Of a stretch of DNA of 64,000 nt, positions 36,815 to 45,431 are shown piece after piece. Source of the stretch: PXAP01 sp046483315 (GTDB lineage: Bacteria > Bacteroidota > Bacteroidia > Bacteroidales > PUMT01); contig JAWODJ010000098.1 in the NCBI GenBank assembly GCA_046483315.1, positions 1-64,000 on the forward strand, written 5' to 3'. Position numbers and translations under genes: made by a program. Below the pieces are notes generated by a model that did not search any database, had not been told where the DNA came from, and worked only from the letters and a program-made list of their open reading frames with translations. Position 1 is the stretch's first letter, and each line of letters opens with the position of its first letter.

Positions 36815-37509
36815 AAAGAGGGCTCCTTTCCCGTTAATTTTTCAAATAATATGGCAACCCCTTCTCCGGCTTTCTCCTTTATCTCCTGTATATCTGTCAT
36901 ACCGTGATAAAGAACATCATTGGGATCAATAAGATACACAGGGGTGCCCCGGGACACGTAGTCCACCAGGCCCGCTGCCGGATATACATTTAAAGAAGTT
37001 CCTATAACAACAAAAACATCAGCCTTACGGGTAATCTCCATTGCAGGCTCCATGGCAAATACCTGTTCACCAAACCAGACCACATGTGGCCGAAGTGGAA
37101 AACCTTTTTCACAGCGGTCATCATCCCTGATCTCCCATCCCTCAATATCATAAACCAATTGGGGATCACCGGAGCTTTGTGCCTTTCTGAGCTCCCCATG
37201 CAAATGCAGGATCTTTTTACTTCCTGCCCGTTCATGGAGGTCATCAACATTTTGTGTAATTATCTCCACATCAAAATATTTCTCCAGCTCAACCAGTCCC
37301 CTATGAGCCCTGTTAGGCTTACAATCGAGCAGCTGCCTGCGCCTGTCATTATAAAATTTCTGTACCAGCTTCGGATTTCTTTCCCATCCCTGGGGACTGG
37401 CCACTTCCATAATATCGTACTCTTCCCACAGGCCGCCCATATCACGAAAAGTTTTTATTCCGCTTTCAGCACTTATTCCTGCACCGGTCAACGCAACAAG
37501 TTTCTGCAT
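36811..37509 (-). CDS. cobB: Sirtuin-type NAD-dependent protein deacylase
   Basis: Removes acyl groups from lysines with NAD. The NAD-binding start LTGAGISAESGIKTFRD is at residues 7-23, the catalytic His104 in LHLHGE, and the loop TQNVDDLHERAG at about 85-96. The Tyr53/Arg56 pair (YNDR) marks the class III group that prefers succinyl or malonyl lysine. The four cysteines that bind zinc in most sirtuins are absent; only Cys133 remains in that region. The length of 232 is normal for a short bacterial form. It overlaps the downstream barrel gene and is divergent from dnaG. Confidence 0.92.
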   Translation of the reverse strand: MQKLVALTGAGISAESGIKTFRDMGGLWEEYDIMEVASPQGWERNPKLVQKFYNDRRRQLLDCKPNRAHRGLVELEKYFDVEIITQNVDDLHERAGSKKILHLHGELRKAQSSGDPQLVYDIEGWEIRDDDRCEKGFPLRPHVVWFGEQVFAMEPAMEITRKADVFVVIGTSLNVYPAAGLVDYVSRGTPVYLIDPNDVLYHGMTDIQEIKEKAGEGVAILFEKLTGKEPSF

Positions 37510-37769
37510 AAAAAATTCCTTTTGGTGAGGGATAAATATAACAAGTACCCTAGAAAAAACAATGCTTTACACAAAGTAAATTATCGCCTGAAAGACTGAA
37601 CCAGTATGAAAATGATATATATTGCCGGTTTTAATGATCAGAACCTAAATAATTATTATCCCTGTTCATAAGAAGACATTTTTACGGTATGGTTTACGCT
37701 ATAATTAATTAACTTTATCCTTGCTGTACAACTGTTGACGTAAAATTTAAAAGACTCATAACCAGAGAT

Positions 37770-39704
37770 ATGATTGATCCCTCAACCATTGAAAGAATAA
37801 TTGATACGGCTGAAATCACAGATGTGGTTCAGGACTTCGTCACACTCAGGAAGCGGGGAATTAATTATATCGGGCTATGTCCCTTTCATAATGAAAAAAC
37901 CCCCTCATTCACAGTTTCCCCTTCCAAAGGAATATTCAAATGTTTTGGGTGCGGTAAGGGTGGCAATTCTGTAAATTTCGTTATGGAACATGAACAACTT
38001 TCATGGATTGAAGCACTCAGATACCTTGCCGGAAAATATGGGATTGAGATAATTGAGAAGGAACCCACCAGCGAAGAAAAAGAAAAACAGGATGAAAGAG
38101 AAAGCATGTTGCTGGTAACAGGATTTGCGCAAAAATTTTACTCCGGCACACTGAATAACAATGAAGAAGGTCTGGCGGTGGGAATGGCCTATCTGAAAGA
38201 GAGAGGATACAGAAAACCTGTAATTGACAAATTTCAGCTTGGTTATTCTCCTGCCAGCTGGGATGCCTTAACCAGGGAGGCGCTTAAAAACGGTTATAAA
38301 AGTGAATATCTTGAAAAAACCGGTCTTACAATAAAGAAAGGAGATAAGTTATTTGACAGGTTCAGCGGGCGAATTATTTTTCCGGTTCACTCCCTTTCGG
38401 GGAAAGTGCTTGCATTCGGGGGCAGAACATTGAAACAGGACAAAAACACCGCCAAATACCTTAATTCACCGGAATCGGATATATATCACAAAAGCCGTAT
38501 ATTATACGGCCTGTTTTTTGCCAAACGTTCTGTTGTCCAAAATGACAAATGCTACCTTGTAGAAGGCTATACGGATGTAATATCACTTCACCAGTCCGGT
38601 ATTGAAAACGTTGTTTCATCATCCGGCACTTCTCTTACAAAAGAACAAATACGTCTTATTAAGAGATTCACAAAGAACATTACGGTATTATATGATGGTG
38701 ATGAAGCAGGTCTTAAAGCCTCGTTAAGGGGTATTGACCTTATTCTTGAAGAGGGCATGAACGTAAAAATTCTGCTTTTCCCCGAAGGAGAGGACCCGGA
38801 TTCTTATGCAAAAAAGATTAATTCAGAGCTTTTCAGGGATTATATTAATAAAAATGAACTTGACTTTGTACTTTTCAAAACCCGCCTGCTTAATGAAGAA
38901 TCAAAAAATGATCCTGTAGAGAAATCATTAATGATAAGCGATATTGTCAGATCTGTGGCAAAGATACCCGATCGTATCACACGTATGGTATACATAAAAG
39001 AATGCGCAAATATCCTTAATATAGAAGAAAAAATACTCTATTCAGAAACAGATGAATTAAGAAGAAAAGAGGCAGAAAAACACTTTAATTACAAATTCAA
39101 TGACCGGGGCTTTAAAGCTGAAAAAAGCAGCAGCCAGCCTGTCCGGCAATCAGACCAGAGGTCCGAAAGAGAAATACACGAAAGGGAAATAATCCGGCTT
39201 CTGATAAATCACGGATCAAAAGAACTGTTTCCCTTTAATGAAGAAAACCAGGAGCAGGCTGTGCCTGTAGCAAATTTTATTCTTGATGAACTTCAAAGGG
39301 ATGAGCTGGAATTATCCAACCCGGTGTATAATTCAATAATCAGTGAATGTAAAAATCTGATTTCACAAAATATATTACCAGCTGAAAAAAATTTTTCAAA
39401 CCATCCGGATGCAATGATAAGCAGCACTGCTGCAGATCTGCTCAGCACATCATATGATATAAGCAGGATATGGAAAAGAAAAGATACATACGTCGAAACA
39501 GAGGAAGAGAAACTCAAACAGCTGGTTCCCGGAACAATTCTGGCTTATAAAAGTTTTCTCGTCAGGCAGGAACTCAAAGAAACTGAACAAAAACTCAGGG
39601 AAGCAGATAATGAAGAATCCCTGTTGCTGCAGCAAAGATATATTATACTGAAAAATGCCAATATACAACTGGCAAAACAACTGGGAAACAGAATTATATT
39701 CTGA
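37770..39704 (+). CDS. dnaG: DNA primase
   Basis: Synthesises RNA primers at the replication fork. The zinc-binding domain shows Cys37, His40, Cys58 and Cys61. The TOPRIM core is seen in YLVEGYTDV (about 263-271) and VLYDGDEAGL (about 308-317). The C-terminal helicase-interacting domain runs from about 460 to 644. The length of 644 is typical. It is divergent from the sirtuin gene across 260 bases. A weak promoter, TTTA (37693-37696) and TATCCTTG (37716-37723) with 19-base spacing, lies about 50 bases upstream of the ATG. Confidence 0.95.
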   Translation: MIDPSTIERIIDTAEITDVVQDFVTLRKRGINYIGLCPFHNEKTPSFTVSPSKGIFKCFGCGKGGNSVNFVMEHEQLSWIEALRYLAGKYGIEIIEKEPTSEEKEKQDERESMLLVTGFAQKFYSGTLNNNEEGLAVGMAYLKERGYRKPVIDKFQLGYSPASWDALTREALKNGYKSEYLEKTGLTIKKGDKLFDRFSGRIIFPVHSLSGKVLAFGGRTLKQDKNTAKYLNSPESDIYHKSRILYGLFFAKRSVVQNDKCYLVEGYTDVISLHQSGIENVVSSSGTSLTKEQIRLIKRFTKNITVLYDGDEAGLKASLRGIDLILEEGMNVKILLFPEGEDPDSYAKKINSELFRDYINKNELDFVLFKTRLLNEESKNDPVEKSLMISDIVRSVAKIPDRITRMVYIKECANILNIEEKILYSETDELRRKEAEKHFNYKFNDRGFKAEKSSSQPVRQSDQRSEREIHEREIIRLLINHGSKELFPFNEENQEQAVPVANFILDELQRDELELSNPVYNSIISECKNLISQNILPAEKNFSNHPDAMISSTAADLLSTSYDISRIWKRKDTYVETEEEKLKQLVPGTILAYKSFLVRQELKETEQKLREADNEESLLLQQRYIILKNANIQLAKQLGNRIIF

Positions 39705-39856
39705 CAATTTCACATTCCCCTTTTCCTAAAAACAGCCATCCGAGAAATAAAGAATATGAAAAACCCGCTAACACAATAATTGATATTAATTAATCCAAAT
39801 GATTAACTTTTTTTGTATTTTTATATCTGTAAATCAAAATCGCATAAATAAACAGA

Positions 39857-40789
39857 ATGAATCTACCCGCCCTCAAATGCAAAAACCGAAGACTGTTTAA
39901 TATAACCGGAATACCTGCATTTTTTATTACAATATTTTTACTAACAGCTGTTTCATGCGGACAGAGCCCGGAAGAAAAAAGCTTTGTTGATTACCCGGTA
40001 TTAACAGAAGAAAATGAATACCCCGAGCTGACCGATATAAAGGCCATTTTCTATGATTTATACTCACCTGTGAAGGCACACAGGTTATTTCAGCAGATAA
40101 ATGTGGTATTTGACCCCGATATCCTTAATCCTGTTGATAATGTATTCAGATACAGTTCAAGTAATAAAATAGCCCTTAACCTTGGCATATATGGCGCAGA
40201 TATGAGCTTCTGCCATATGTTCGGCCAGACGCAGGAAGCAATTAATTATATGTCAGCCGTCTACAGGCTTTCAGAAAGATTGGGTATTGCCGGGAATATT
40301 ATCACTGAAGCTGAAAATGCAAGAGAGAGCACTATCTATAATCCTGATTCATTATTCAATATAGCCAGTAATATTTATATAGCGGCAGACAGGCAGCTTA
40401 AAGAGAGCGGTCGGGAGGGTGCCGCCTCCCTGATCCTCGCCGGTGGCTGGATTGAGGCATTTTACATTGCTTGCAGTTTTTATGATAAGGAAAACCCGGA
40501 CAGCAATCTTGAAGAACAGATATTGACACAGAAATATTCCCTCGACCGGCTTACCGCCATGCTTTCTAACCATCAAAATAACGAATTTATTGCAAAATAC
40601 CTGCTTATGATCAGGCAATTGCAACATAAATATGATTCTGTAGAGATTTTATTCAGCCAGGATGACCTGATAATTGATACTACAAAAAAGACTATAGAAT
40701 CTGATAAGCCAAAATTTGTTTACACGGCAACCGATATAGAAGAAATTATCCGCCTTGTTACCCTGATACGCCAGGAAATGGTTAATTGA
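39857..40789 (+). CDS. Uncharacterised lipoprotein, copy 2 of a paralogous pair
   Basis: A 310-residue predicted lipoprotein with lipobox AVSC (Cys34) after an unusually long, basic N-terminus. It shares NPVDNVFRY, ALNLGIYGADMSF (residues 106-118) and GGWIEAFYI with the lipoprotein at 16742-17569. The two differ most at the N- and C-terminal ends, so they are old paralogues rather than a recent duplication. No function is known to me. It is convergent with hemW, 45 bases apart. Confidence 0.75.
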   Translation: MNLPALKCKNRRLFNITGIPAFFITIFLLTAVSCGQSPEEKSFVDYPVLTEENEYPELTDIKAIFYDLYSPVKAHRLFQQINVVFDPDILNPVDNVFRYSSSNKIALNLGIYGADMSFCHMFGQTQEAINYMSAVYRLSERLGIAGNIITEAENARESTIYNPDSLFNIASNIYIAADRQLKESGREGAASLILAGGWIEAFYIACSFYDKENPDSNLEEQILTQKYSLDRLTAMLSNHQNNEFIAKYLLMIRQLQHKYDSVEILFSQDDLIIDTTKKTIESDKPKFVYTATDIEEIIRLVTLIRQEMVN

Positions 40790-40834
40790 CCCGTTTTTTT
40801 ATATTTTTTTCCCTGCCCTTTTCCAGAATAATTT

Positions 40835-41965
40835 TCAGCCGGTCCAAAAAAGCCCCGATATTATTCTGTCAGCAAAACATTTGCCCTTATTGCTTAATAC
40901 TATTCCGGTACCATTTACAGTTAGTTCTCCTCTTCTGATAAAATCTTTTACTTCCTTTCTGAAATAATCCAGAAACTCAGGCCCGAACCTCTGTTCAATT
41001 ATACCGGTATCAATCCCCCACATTGTTCTTAAAGAGGTAAGAATATATTCGTTATATTTTTCTTTCCTGCCAAGCTCTTCATGGTCATATGGTACAATTC
41101 CATCTTTAATACTTTTTATGTAGAGAGTATTGTTGCGTATATTCCATTGTCTTGAATTACCATTATATGAATTTGCCGAAGGTCCTATGCCCAGATAAGA
41201 CTTCCCTTTCCAGTAAGAGGTGTTATGCAGTGAAAAAAATCCGGGCAAACAAAAATTAGAAATCTCATAATGCAGAAAACCTTCTTTACCGGCAATTTCC
41301 ATAAGCAAATTAAAATGCTCCAGGCCGGTTGCTTCATCCGGTTTCTTCATTTCTCCCTTTCTGATCCTGTAAGAATAAACTGTTTTTTCTTCAAGAGTAA
41401 GATTATATGCCGAGAGGTGCTGTACATTATTTTCAAAAGTGACTTTCAGATTCTCATGCCATGATTCTTTATTCATACCAGGCAGGCCGTATATAAGGTC
41501 AATATTTATATTATCAAACCCTGCTTTCTTACTGTCGGTAATACAACGAAATGCCTGTTTGCCGTCATGCCTTCTGTTCATCCATCTAAGGTCGGCATCG
41601 GAAAAAGACTGGACACCGATACTGAGCCTGTTTATTCCCAAATTTTTTAAATCCTTAAGATATTGTATATTAAGATCTTCGGGGTTTGCTTCAATGGTTA
41701 TTTCAGCACTTTGGGCAATATTGAAATAAGAGGCTGTTGTATCCAGTATTCTGCCTAATTCCGCAGCAGTGAGCACTGAAGGAGTTCCTCCACCGAAATA
41801 CACAGATTCTATAACTTCCGTTCCGAGATAATCTTTTTGTAACTTTATTTCACTTATAATACATTCCAGAAGCTCCTGTTTATTACTGATAGCCAGGGAA
41901 AAATGAAAATCACAATAAATGCATACTTTCCTGCACCAGGGAATATGAAAATATATACCTGCCAT
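40835..41965 (-). CDS. hemW: Radical SAM heme chaperone HemW
   Basis: A 376-residue radical SAM protein. The iron-sulfur cluster motif CRKVCIYC uses Cys11, Cys15 and Cys18. GGGTPS follows at about 59-64, and HNTSYW in the C-terminal half marks the HemW rather than the HemN (coproporphyrinogen oxidase) group. HemW binds heme and helps insert it into respiratory enzymes. It lies nine bases after rpiB on the same strand, so both are probably one operon. Confidence 0.9.
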   Translation of the reverse strand: MAGIYFHIPWCRKVCIYCDFHFSLAISNKQELLECIISEIKLQKDYLGTEVIESVYFGGGTPSVLTAAELGRILDTTASYFNIAQSAEITIEANPEDLNIQYLKDLKNLGINRLSIGVQSFSDADLRWMNRRHDGKQAFRCITDSKKAGFDNINIDLIYGLPGMNKESWHENLKVTFENNVQHLSAYNLTLEEKTVYSYRIRKGEMKKPDEATGLEHFNLLMEIAGKEGFLHYEISNFCLPGFFSLHNTSYWKGKSYLGIGPSANSYNGNSRQWNIRNNTLYIKSIKDGIVPYDHEELGRKEKYNEYILTSLRTMWGIDTGIIEQRFGPEFLDYFRKEVKDFIRRGELTVNGTGIVLSNKGKCFADRIISGLFWTG

Positions 41966-41974
41966 AATTAATAC

Positions 41975-42436
41975 TCAGGTTTTTTCACATTCACCCCTGA
42001 GATTAATCTTACCTATGCGTCTCAGGTGCCTGCCTCCTTCAAATTCATTGTTCAGAAATTCTTTAACAATTTCAATTGCCTCTTCTTTTTTGAGATGCCT
42101 TCCCGGCAAAGCACATATATTAGCATCATTATGGCGTCTTACTATACTGGCAATTTCTTTCTTCCAGCACAATGCTGCTCTTATACCCCTGTATTTATTA
42201 ACTACCATATTAACCCCGTTTCCGGTTCCGCATATAACAATGCCAAAGTCAAACTTTCCTGATTCCACCAAACTGGCTACAGGATGGGCATAATCAGGAT
42301 AATCGGTTGCTTCTTCCGAATAAGTTCCAAAATCATGAAAATTGTATTTCTTTTCCTGCAAGTATGATACTATATCTTGTTTAATATAAAAACCCGCGTG
42401 ATCTGAACCAATTGCAATAGATAAATTTTTTTTCAT
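41975..42436 (-). CDS. rpiB: Ribose-5-phosphate isomerase B
   Basis: Interconverts ribulose 5-phosphate and ribose 5-phosphate in the pentose phosphate pathway. The 153-residue protein shows GSDHAGFYIK (about 9-18), the catalytic cysteine in ICGTGNGV (about 70-77), and RHNDANICALPGRHL (about 103-117). It is the first gene of a likely rpiB-hemW operon that reads away from the AT-rich stretch upstream. Confidence 0.94.
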   Translation of the reverse strand: MKKNLSIAIGSDHAGFYIKQDIVSYLQEKKYNFHDFGTYSEEATDYPDYAHPVASLVESGKFDFGIVICGTGNGVNMVVNKYRGIRAALCWKKEIASIVRRHNDANICALPGRHLKKEEAIEIVKEFLNNEFEGGRHLRRIGKINLRGECEKT

Positions 42437-42790
42437 TTATTAATTATCAGATAAATATGAATTCATAAATTGAATTTTCTGTTGTGGCTGAGATAGTGAT
42501 AAATTCAAATAAAACAACGGAAAGTTCTTATGCTCCCTTTTAAAATATTCTATCACAAAATTAACAATTACTATTGATAAAATTCTTGAAAAAAATTGAT
42601 GAAAAAGAATTGATTTTAAATTACTGTTCCTTATATAAAAAAAATTAATACGATAAAATATTATTCATAATATTTTCAGTTAAAAAATCAACTTAATTTA
42701 AACATCACAGCTATCTTATGTAATTAACAAATGAGTAATCAACAATTTGGTTATTTGTTTATATTTCTAAATAATTAGCTAAAAAACAAT

Positions 42791-42946
42791 TTATTAACAT
42801 AAAAGGATATTCATTGATTTATAATATAACTTTTCATTAACTGTCAGCTATTTATTTCAGAATTTTTATTAACACTATTAACAGGATATATAATACATCA
42901 TTTTTATTTAATTATAACTTTTAAATTATATATGTTATGTTAATAA
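42791..42946. repeat. TTATTAACA repeats
   Basis: Exact copies of TTATTAACA are at 42791-42799 and 42866-42874, with a reversed copy at 42938-42946. A near-copy, CTATTAACA, directly abuts the second (42875-42883), and TAATTAACA lies at 42721-42729. A further exact copy is at 44271-44279, after ruvB. The 9-mer matches the DnaA box TTATCCACA in seven of nine positions. Confidence 0.45.
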
Positions 42947-42963
42947 ATATGTACCGGTAGACC

Positions 42964-42996
42964 TTTGAATGAAACAAGAAAAATAGCTTAGATTTG
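42964..42996 (+). promoter_or_regulatory. ruvB promoter
   Basis: TTTG at 42964-42967 and TAGATTTG at 42989-42996 are separated by 21 bases, an exact match to both Bacteroidota promoter boxes. The predicted start near 43003 gives a leader of about 45 bases before the ruvB ATG. Confidence 0.7.
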
Positions 42997-43047
42997 TATT
43001 TGATATGCTGACAATAAAGTTTAAGTATCAAATCCGGCAGGAATATT

Positions 43048-44094
43048 ATGAAACAGCATAATAAGAGAGTGATGGACAATGAATTTGATATAAGAAAAGA
43101 ACCTTTTGAAAATCCGGAACCGGAAATCGAGCAAAAGCTCAGACCTGTTTTATTTAAGGATTTCAAAGGTCAGTTGAAAACAGTTGATAATCTTAAAATT
43201 TTTGTTAAGGCTGCTAAAATGAGAGAAGAGGCATTGGATCATGTACTTCTTCACGGTCCGCCCGGACTTGGTAAAACTACTCTGGCAAATATTATTGCTA
43301 ATGAAATGGGTGTGAATATAAAAATAACATCAGGTCCGGTACTTGATAAACCCGGTGATCTTGCAGGTTTATTAACCAGCCTTGAAGAGAGGGATGTTCT
43401 TTTTATAGATGAAATTCACCGGCTAAGTTCAGTTGTTGAAGAATATCTCTATTCGGCAATGGAGGATTATAAGATTGATATATTGATCGATAAGGGACCG
43501 GGAGCAAGGTCTGTCCAGTTAAAACTGAATTCCTTCACTCTGATAGGTGCAACTACAAGGTCAGGACTTCTTACCAGTCCGTTACGCTCAAGGTTTGGCA
43601 TTAATTCTCATCTTGAATATTATGATTCATTAATTCTTGACCATATAATAAAACGCTCTGCAGATATACTTGATATATCAATTAATGACGATGCGTCCAA
43701 TGAAATAGCCGGTCGAAGCAGGGGTACTCCCAGAATAGCCAATGCACTTTTGAGGAGGGTCAGAGATTTTGCACAAGTCAAAGGAAATGGCGGTATTGAT
43801 ATTGAAATTGCCAAATATTCACTGGAAGCTTTGAATATTGATAAGCACGGGCTTGATGAGATGGATAACCGTATATTGTTGAATATTATTGAAAAATTCA
43901 GTGGCGGACCGGTTGGAATATCCACAATAGCCACATCTATAGGAGAAGATAGCGGAACCATAGAAGAGGTGTATGAACCCTTTTTAATAAAGGAAGGTTA
44001 TATAAAAAGAACTCCCAGGGGAAGGGAAATTACTGAACTGGGATACAAACATCTTGGAAAAGATGTAAAGGGGAGGCAGAATCAACTCTTTTAA
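43048..44094 (+). CDS. ruvB: Holliday junction branch-migration ATPase RuvB
   Basis: Hexameric AAA+ motor that works with RuvA to move Holliday junctions in recombination and fork repair. Walker A is GPPGLGKT (about 71-78), Walker B FIDEIHRL (about 120-127), sensor 1 GATTRSG (about 169-175), and the C-terminal winged helix includes TPRGREIT. The length of 348 is normal. The frame could also start at Met9 (MDNEFDI). It is the first plus-strand gene after the AT-rich stretch; ruvA and ruvC are not adjacent. Confidence 0.96.
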   Translation: MKQHNKRVMDNEFDIRKEPFENPEPEIEQKLRPVLFKDFKGQLKTVDNLKIFVKAAKMREEALDHVLLHGPPGLGKTTLANIIANEMGVNIKITSGPVLDKPGDLAGLLTSLEERDVLFIDEIHRLSSVVEEYLYSAMEDYKIDILIDKGPGARSVQLKLNSFTLIGATTRSGLLTSPLRSRFGINSHLEYYDSLILDHIIKRSADILDISINDDASNEIAGRSRGTPRIANALLRRVRDFAQVKGNGGIDIEIAKYSLEALNIDKHGLDEMDNRILLNIIEKFSGGPVGISTIATSIGEDSGTIEEVYEPFLIKEGYIKRTPRGREITELGYKHLGKDVKGRQNQLF

Positions 44095-44417
44095 GATATT
44101 AGATATTTTGACTTCATCCGGGGAAGCATTTTGAAAATTATTGTTTAAATTTGGGATCATTAAAATTTTACTTATAAACCATAACCTGATAAAACGAACT
44201 ACGATAATAAAATATCATCCGTTAAGATGATCATAGCATGGTGAGTTCTATCCGAAAACCAATAATCAAATTATTAACAAATGAAACCCGCATCAGACTT
44301 CGGCAGAAAAATTAAATAAACAAACCATGCGGGTTCCATACGTTTGAAATACTGAATATGCATTAGATGCAAAATATAATTTACTGATTATTAAATTGAT
44401 TAACCTAATTTGTACGT
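44095..44417. other. Gene-free stretch with a long-armed inverted repeat
   Basis: After ruvB, 323 bases hold no convincing gene. An exact nine-base inverted repeat, AACCCGCAT (44285-44293) and ATGCGGGTT (44327-44335), flanks a 33-base AT-rich interval. A 12-codon frame starts just before the left arm. The GC-rich arms stand out from their surroundings and could be an operator, a hairpin in a leader, or the ruvB terminator, although no T-tract follows. Confidence 0.4.
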
Positions 44418-44588
44418 ATGAAAAAGATAATTCAAAATTCCGGATTGATAATCTTCGTAATTGCCATTGTTATACTTATAATTGGTTTACTACAGGATAT
44501 GACCAGCAATACAATTTTATTAATAAGCGGAGTCTTTATTATTGCAGGATTATTTCTTCATGTTATACTGAACAAGATATTCATGTAG
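44418..44588 (+). CDS. Small two-helix membrane protein
   Basis: A 56-residue frame from ATG 44418 to TAG 44588. The product MKKIIQNSGLIIFVIAIVIL-IIGLL-Q-D-M continues with a second hydrophobic run (TILLISGVFIIAGLFLHVIL), so two membrane helices are joined by a short QDMTSN turn. The M-K-K start, the clean amphipathic layout and the absence of any other gene on either strand support it. Its stop is 19 bases from the convergent Crp/Fnr gene. Function unknown; a longer frame overlapping it in another phase (44396-44611) lacks coding character. Confidence 0.68.
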   Translation: MKKIIQNSGLIIFVIAIVILIIGLLQDMTSNTILLISGVFIIAGLFLHVILNKIFM

Positions 44589-44607
44589 TAAACATGGTTA
44601 ACCATAA

Positions 44608-45309
44608 TTAATATACGTTACCAGTCTTTTTAAGACCATTTATATCAAGAATTTTGATTTTACGTCCGTGAAGTTCAATTAATTTATCGGATTTAAATTC
44701 GGACAAAAGCCTGATCACAGACTCTGTTGCCGTTCCTACAATATTTGCCAGTTCTTCCCGGGTAAGTGTAATCTGAAGAAATTGATCATTATCGACATCA
44801 AAATTTTCTTTAAGGATAATAAGTACTTCCGCAAGGCGTTCACGAACAGTTTTCTGCGCAATGTCTGTAATGTATGCATTGGCTTCTCCCAGCTCTTTGC
44901 AGGCAAGTTGCATCAGATCCATTGAAAAATCACCATTTTGTTTAAAAAGCGTTATCAATGTATCGCCAGGTATGAAACACAGATGAGAATCTTCAATAAC
45001 CTTGGCAGTGGTACATGCAAGTTCACCGCTTAAAACTGAACGAAAACCTATTATATCACCTTTTTTGGCAAAATTTATTATTTGTTCTTTACCGTCAATA
45101 CCTGTTTTGTAAATTTTAATAATACCGCTGCTTACACAATAACAACCCGATATACGGTTTCCTTCATGATATATTACCGAACCTTTTTTATAAGGTTCAC
45201 AATTTTTATCAAGGGAGATCATATCGTATTCTTCAGGTGACAGATGCCTGAAAATATTATTGAATTTATTCGAACAACTATCACATGAAGCCATATTTGA
45301 ATGTTGCAT
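44608..45309 (-). CDS. Crp/Fnr-family transcription regulator
   Basis: A 233-residue regulator: cyclic-nucleotide-binding-type sensor domain (about 25-145), dimer helix, and winged helix-turn-helix (about 165-225, with LTREELANIVGTATESVIRLL as the recognition region). An N-terminal CDSC motif (Cys9, Cys12) plus Cys37, Cys56, Cys58 and Cys99 recall FNR-type oxygen sensors, but the spacing differs from E. coli FNR, so an iron-sulfur cluster is only possible. It is convergent with a tiny membrane protein gene and precedes pheS on the same strand after... its own stop by transcription toward 44608; pheS lies upstream. Confidence 0.88.
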   Translation of the reverse strand: MQHSNMASCDSCSNKFNNIFRHLSPEEYDMISLDKNCEPYKKGSVIYHEGNRISGCYCVSSGIIKIYKTGIDGKEQIINFAKKGDIIGFRSVLSGELACTTAKVIEDSHLCFIPGDTLITLFKQNGDFSMDLMQLACKELGEANAYITDIAQKTVRERLAEVLIILKENFDVDNDQFLQITLTREELANIVGTATESVIRLLSEFKSDKLIELHGRKIKILDINGLKKTGNVY

Positions 45310-45431
45310 GATAGTATAGTATTATGAATTACTGTGCATATACGGTAAATTTGTAAATTTAGTAAAATAATTTAAATATGTGAAGATATGCAAACAGTTA
45401 TAGAGGTTAAACAGAGCGGCAAAATGAGTTT

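Larger units (their letters stand above)
42437..43047. other. AT-rich gene-free stretch, candidate replication origin
   Basis: The longest gene-free stretch of the window (611 bases) is also its most AT-rich: rows 42601-42660 and 42901-42960 each hold only nine G or C. It contains repeated TTATTAACA 9-mers, a perfect nine-base hairpin AAAATATTA-TTCA-TAATATTTT (42655-42676), and the ruvB promoter at its right end. The bias of G over C on the plus strand changes sign around it, and two parS sites lie 17 kb to the right. These traits fit oriC. No exact TTATCCACA DnaA box is present and dnaA is not in the window, so this stays a candidate. Confidence 0.45.

Noticed and set aside
42921..43166. Minus-strand frame of 81 codons at the ruvB start
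   Set aside because: It overlaps the ruvB promoter and coding start, and its composition reflects antisense of AT-rich DNA.
44396..44611. 71-codon plus-strand frame after ruvB
   Set aside because: Its product is rich in Asn, Tyr and Cys without pattern, whereas another phase of the same DNA encodes a clean two-helix membrane protein.
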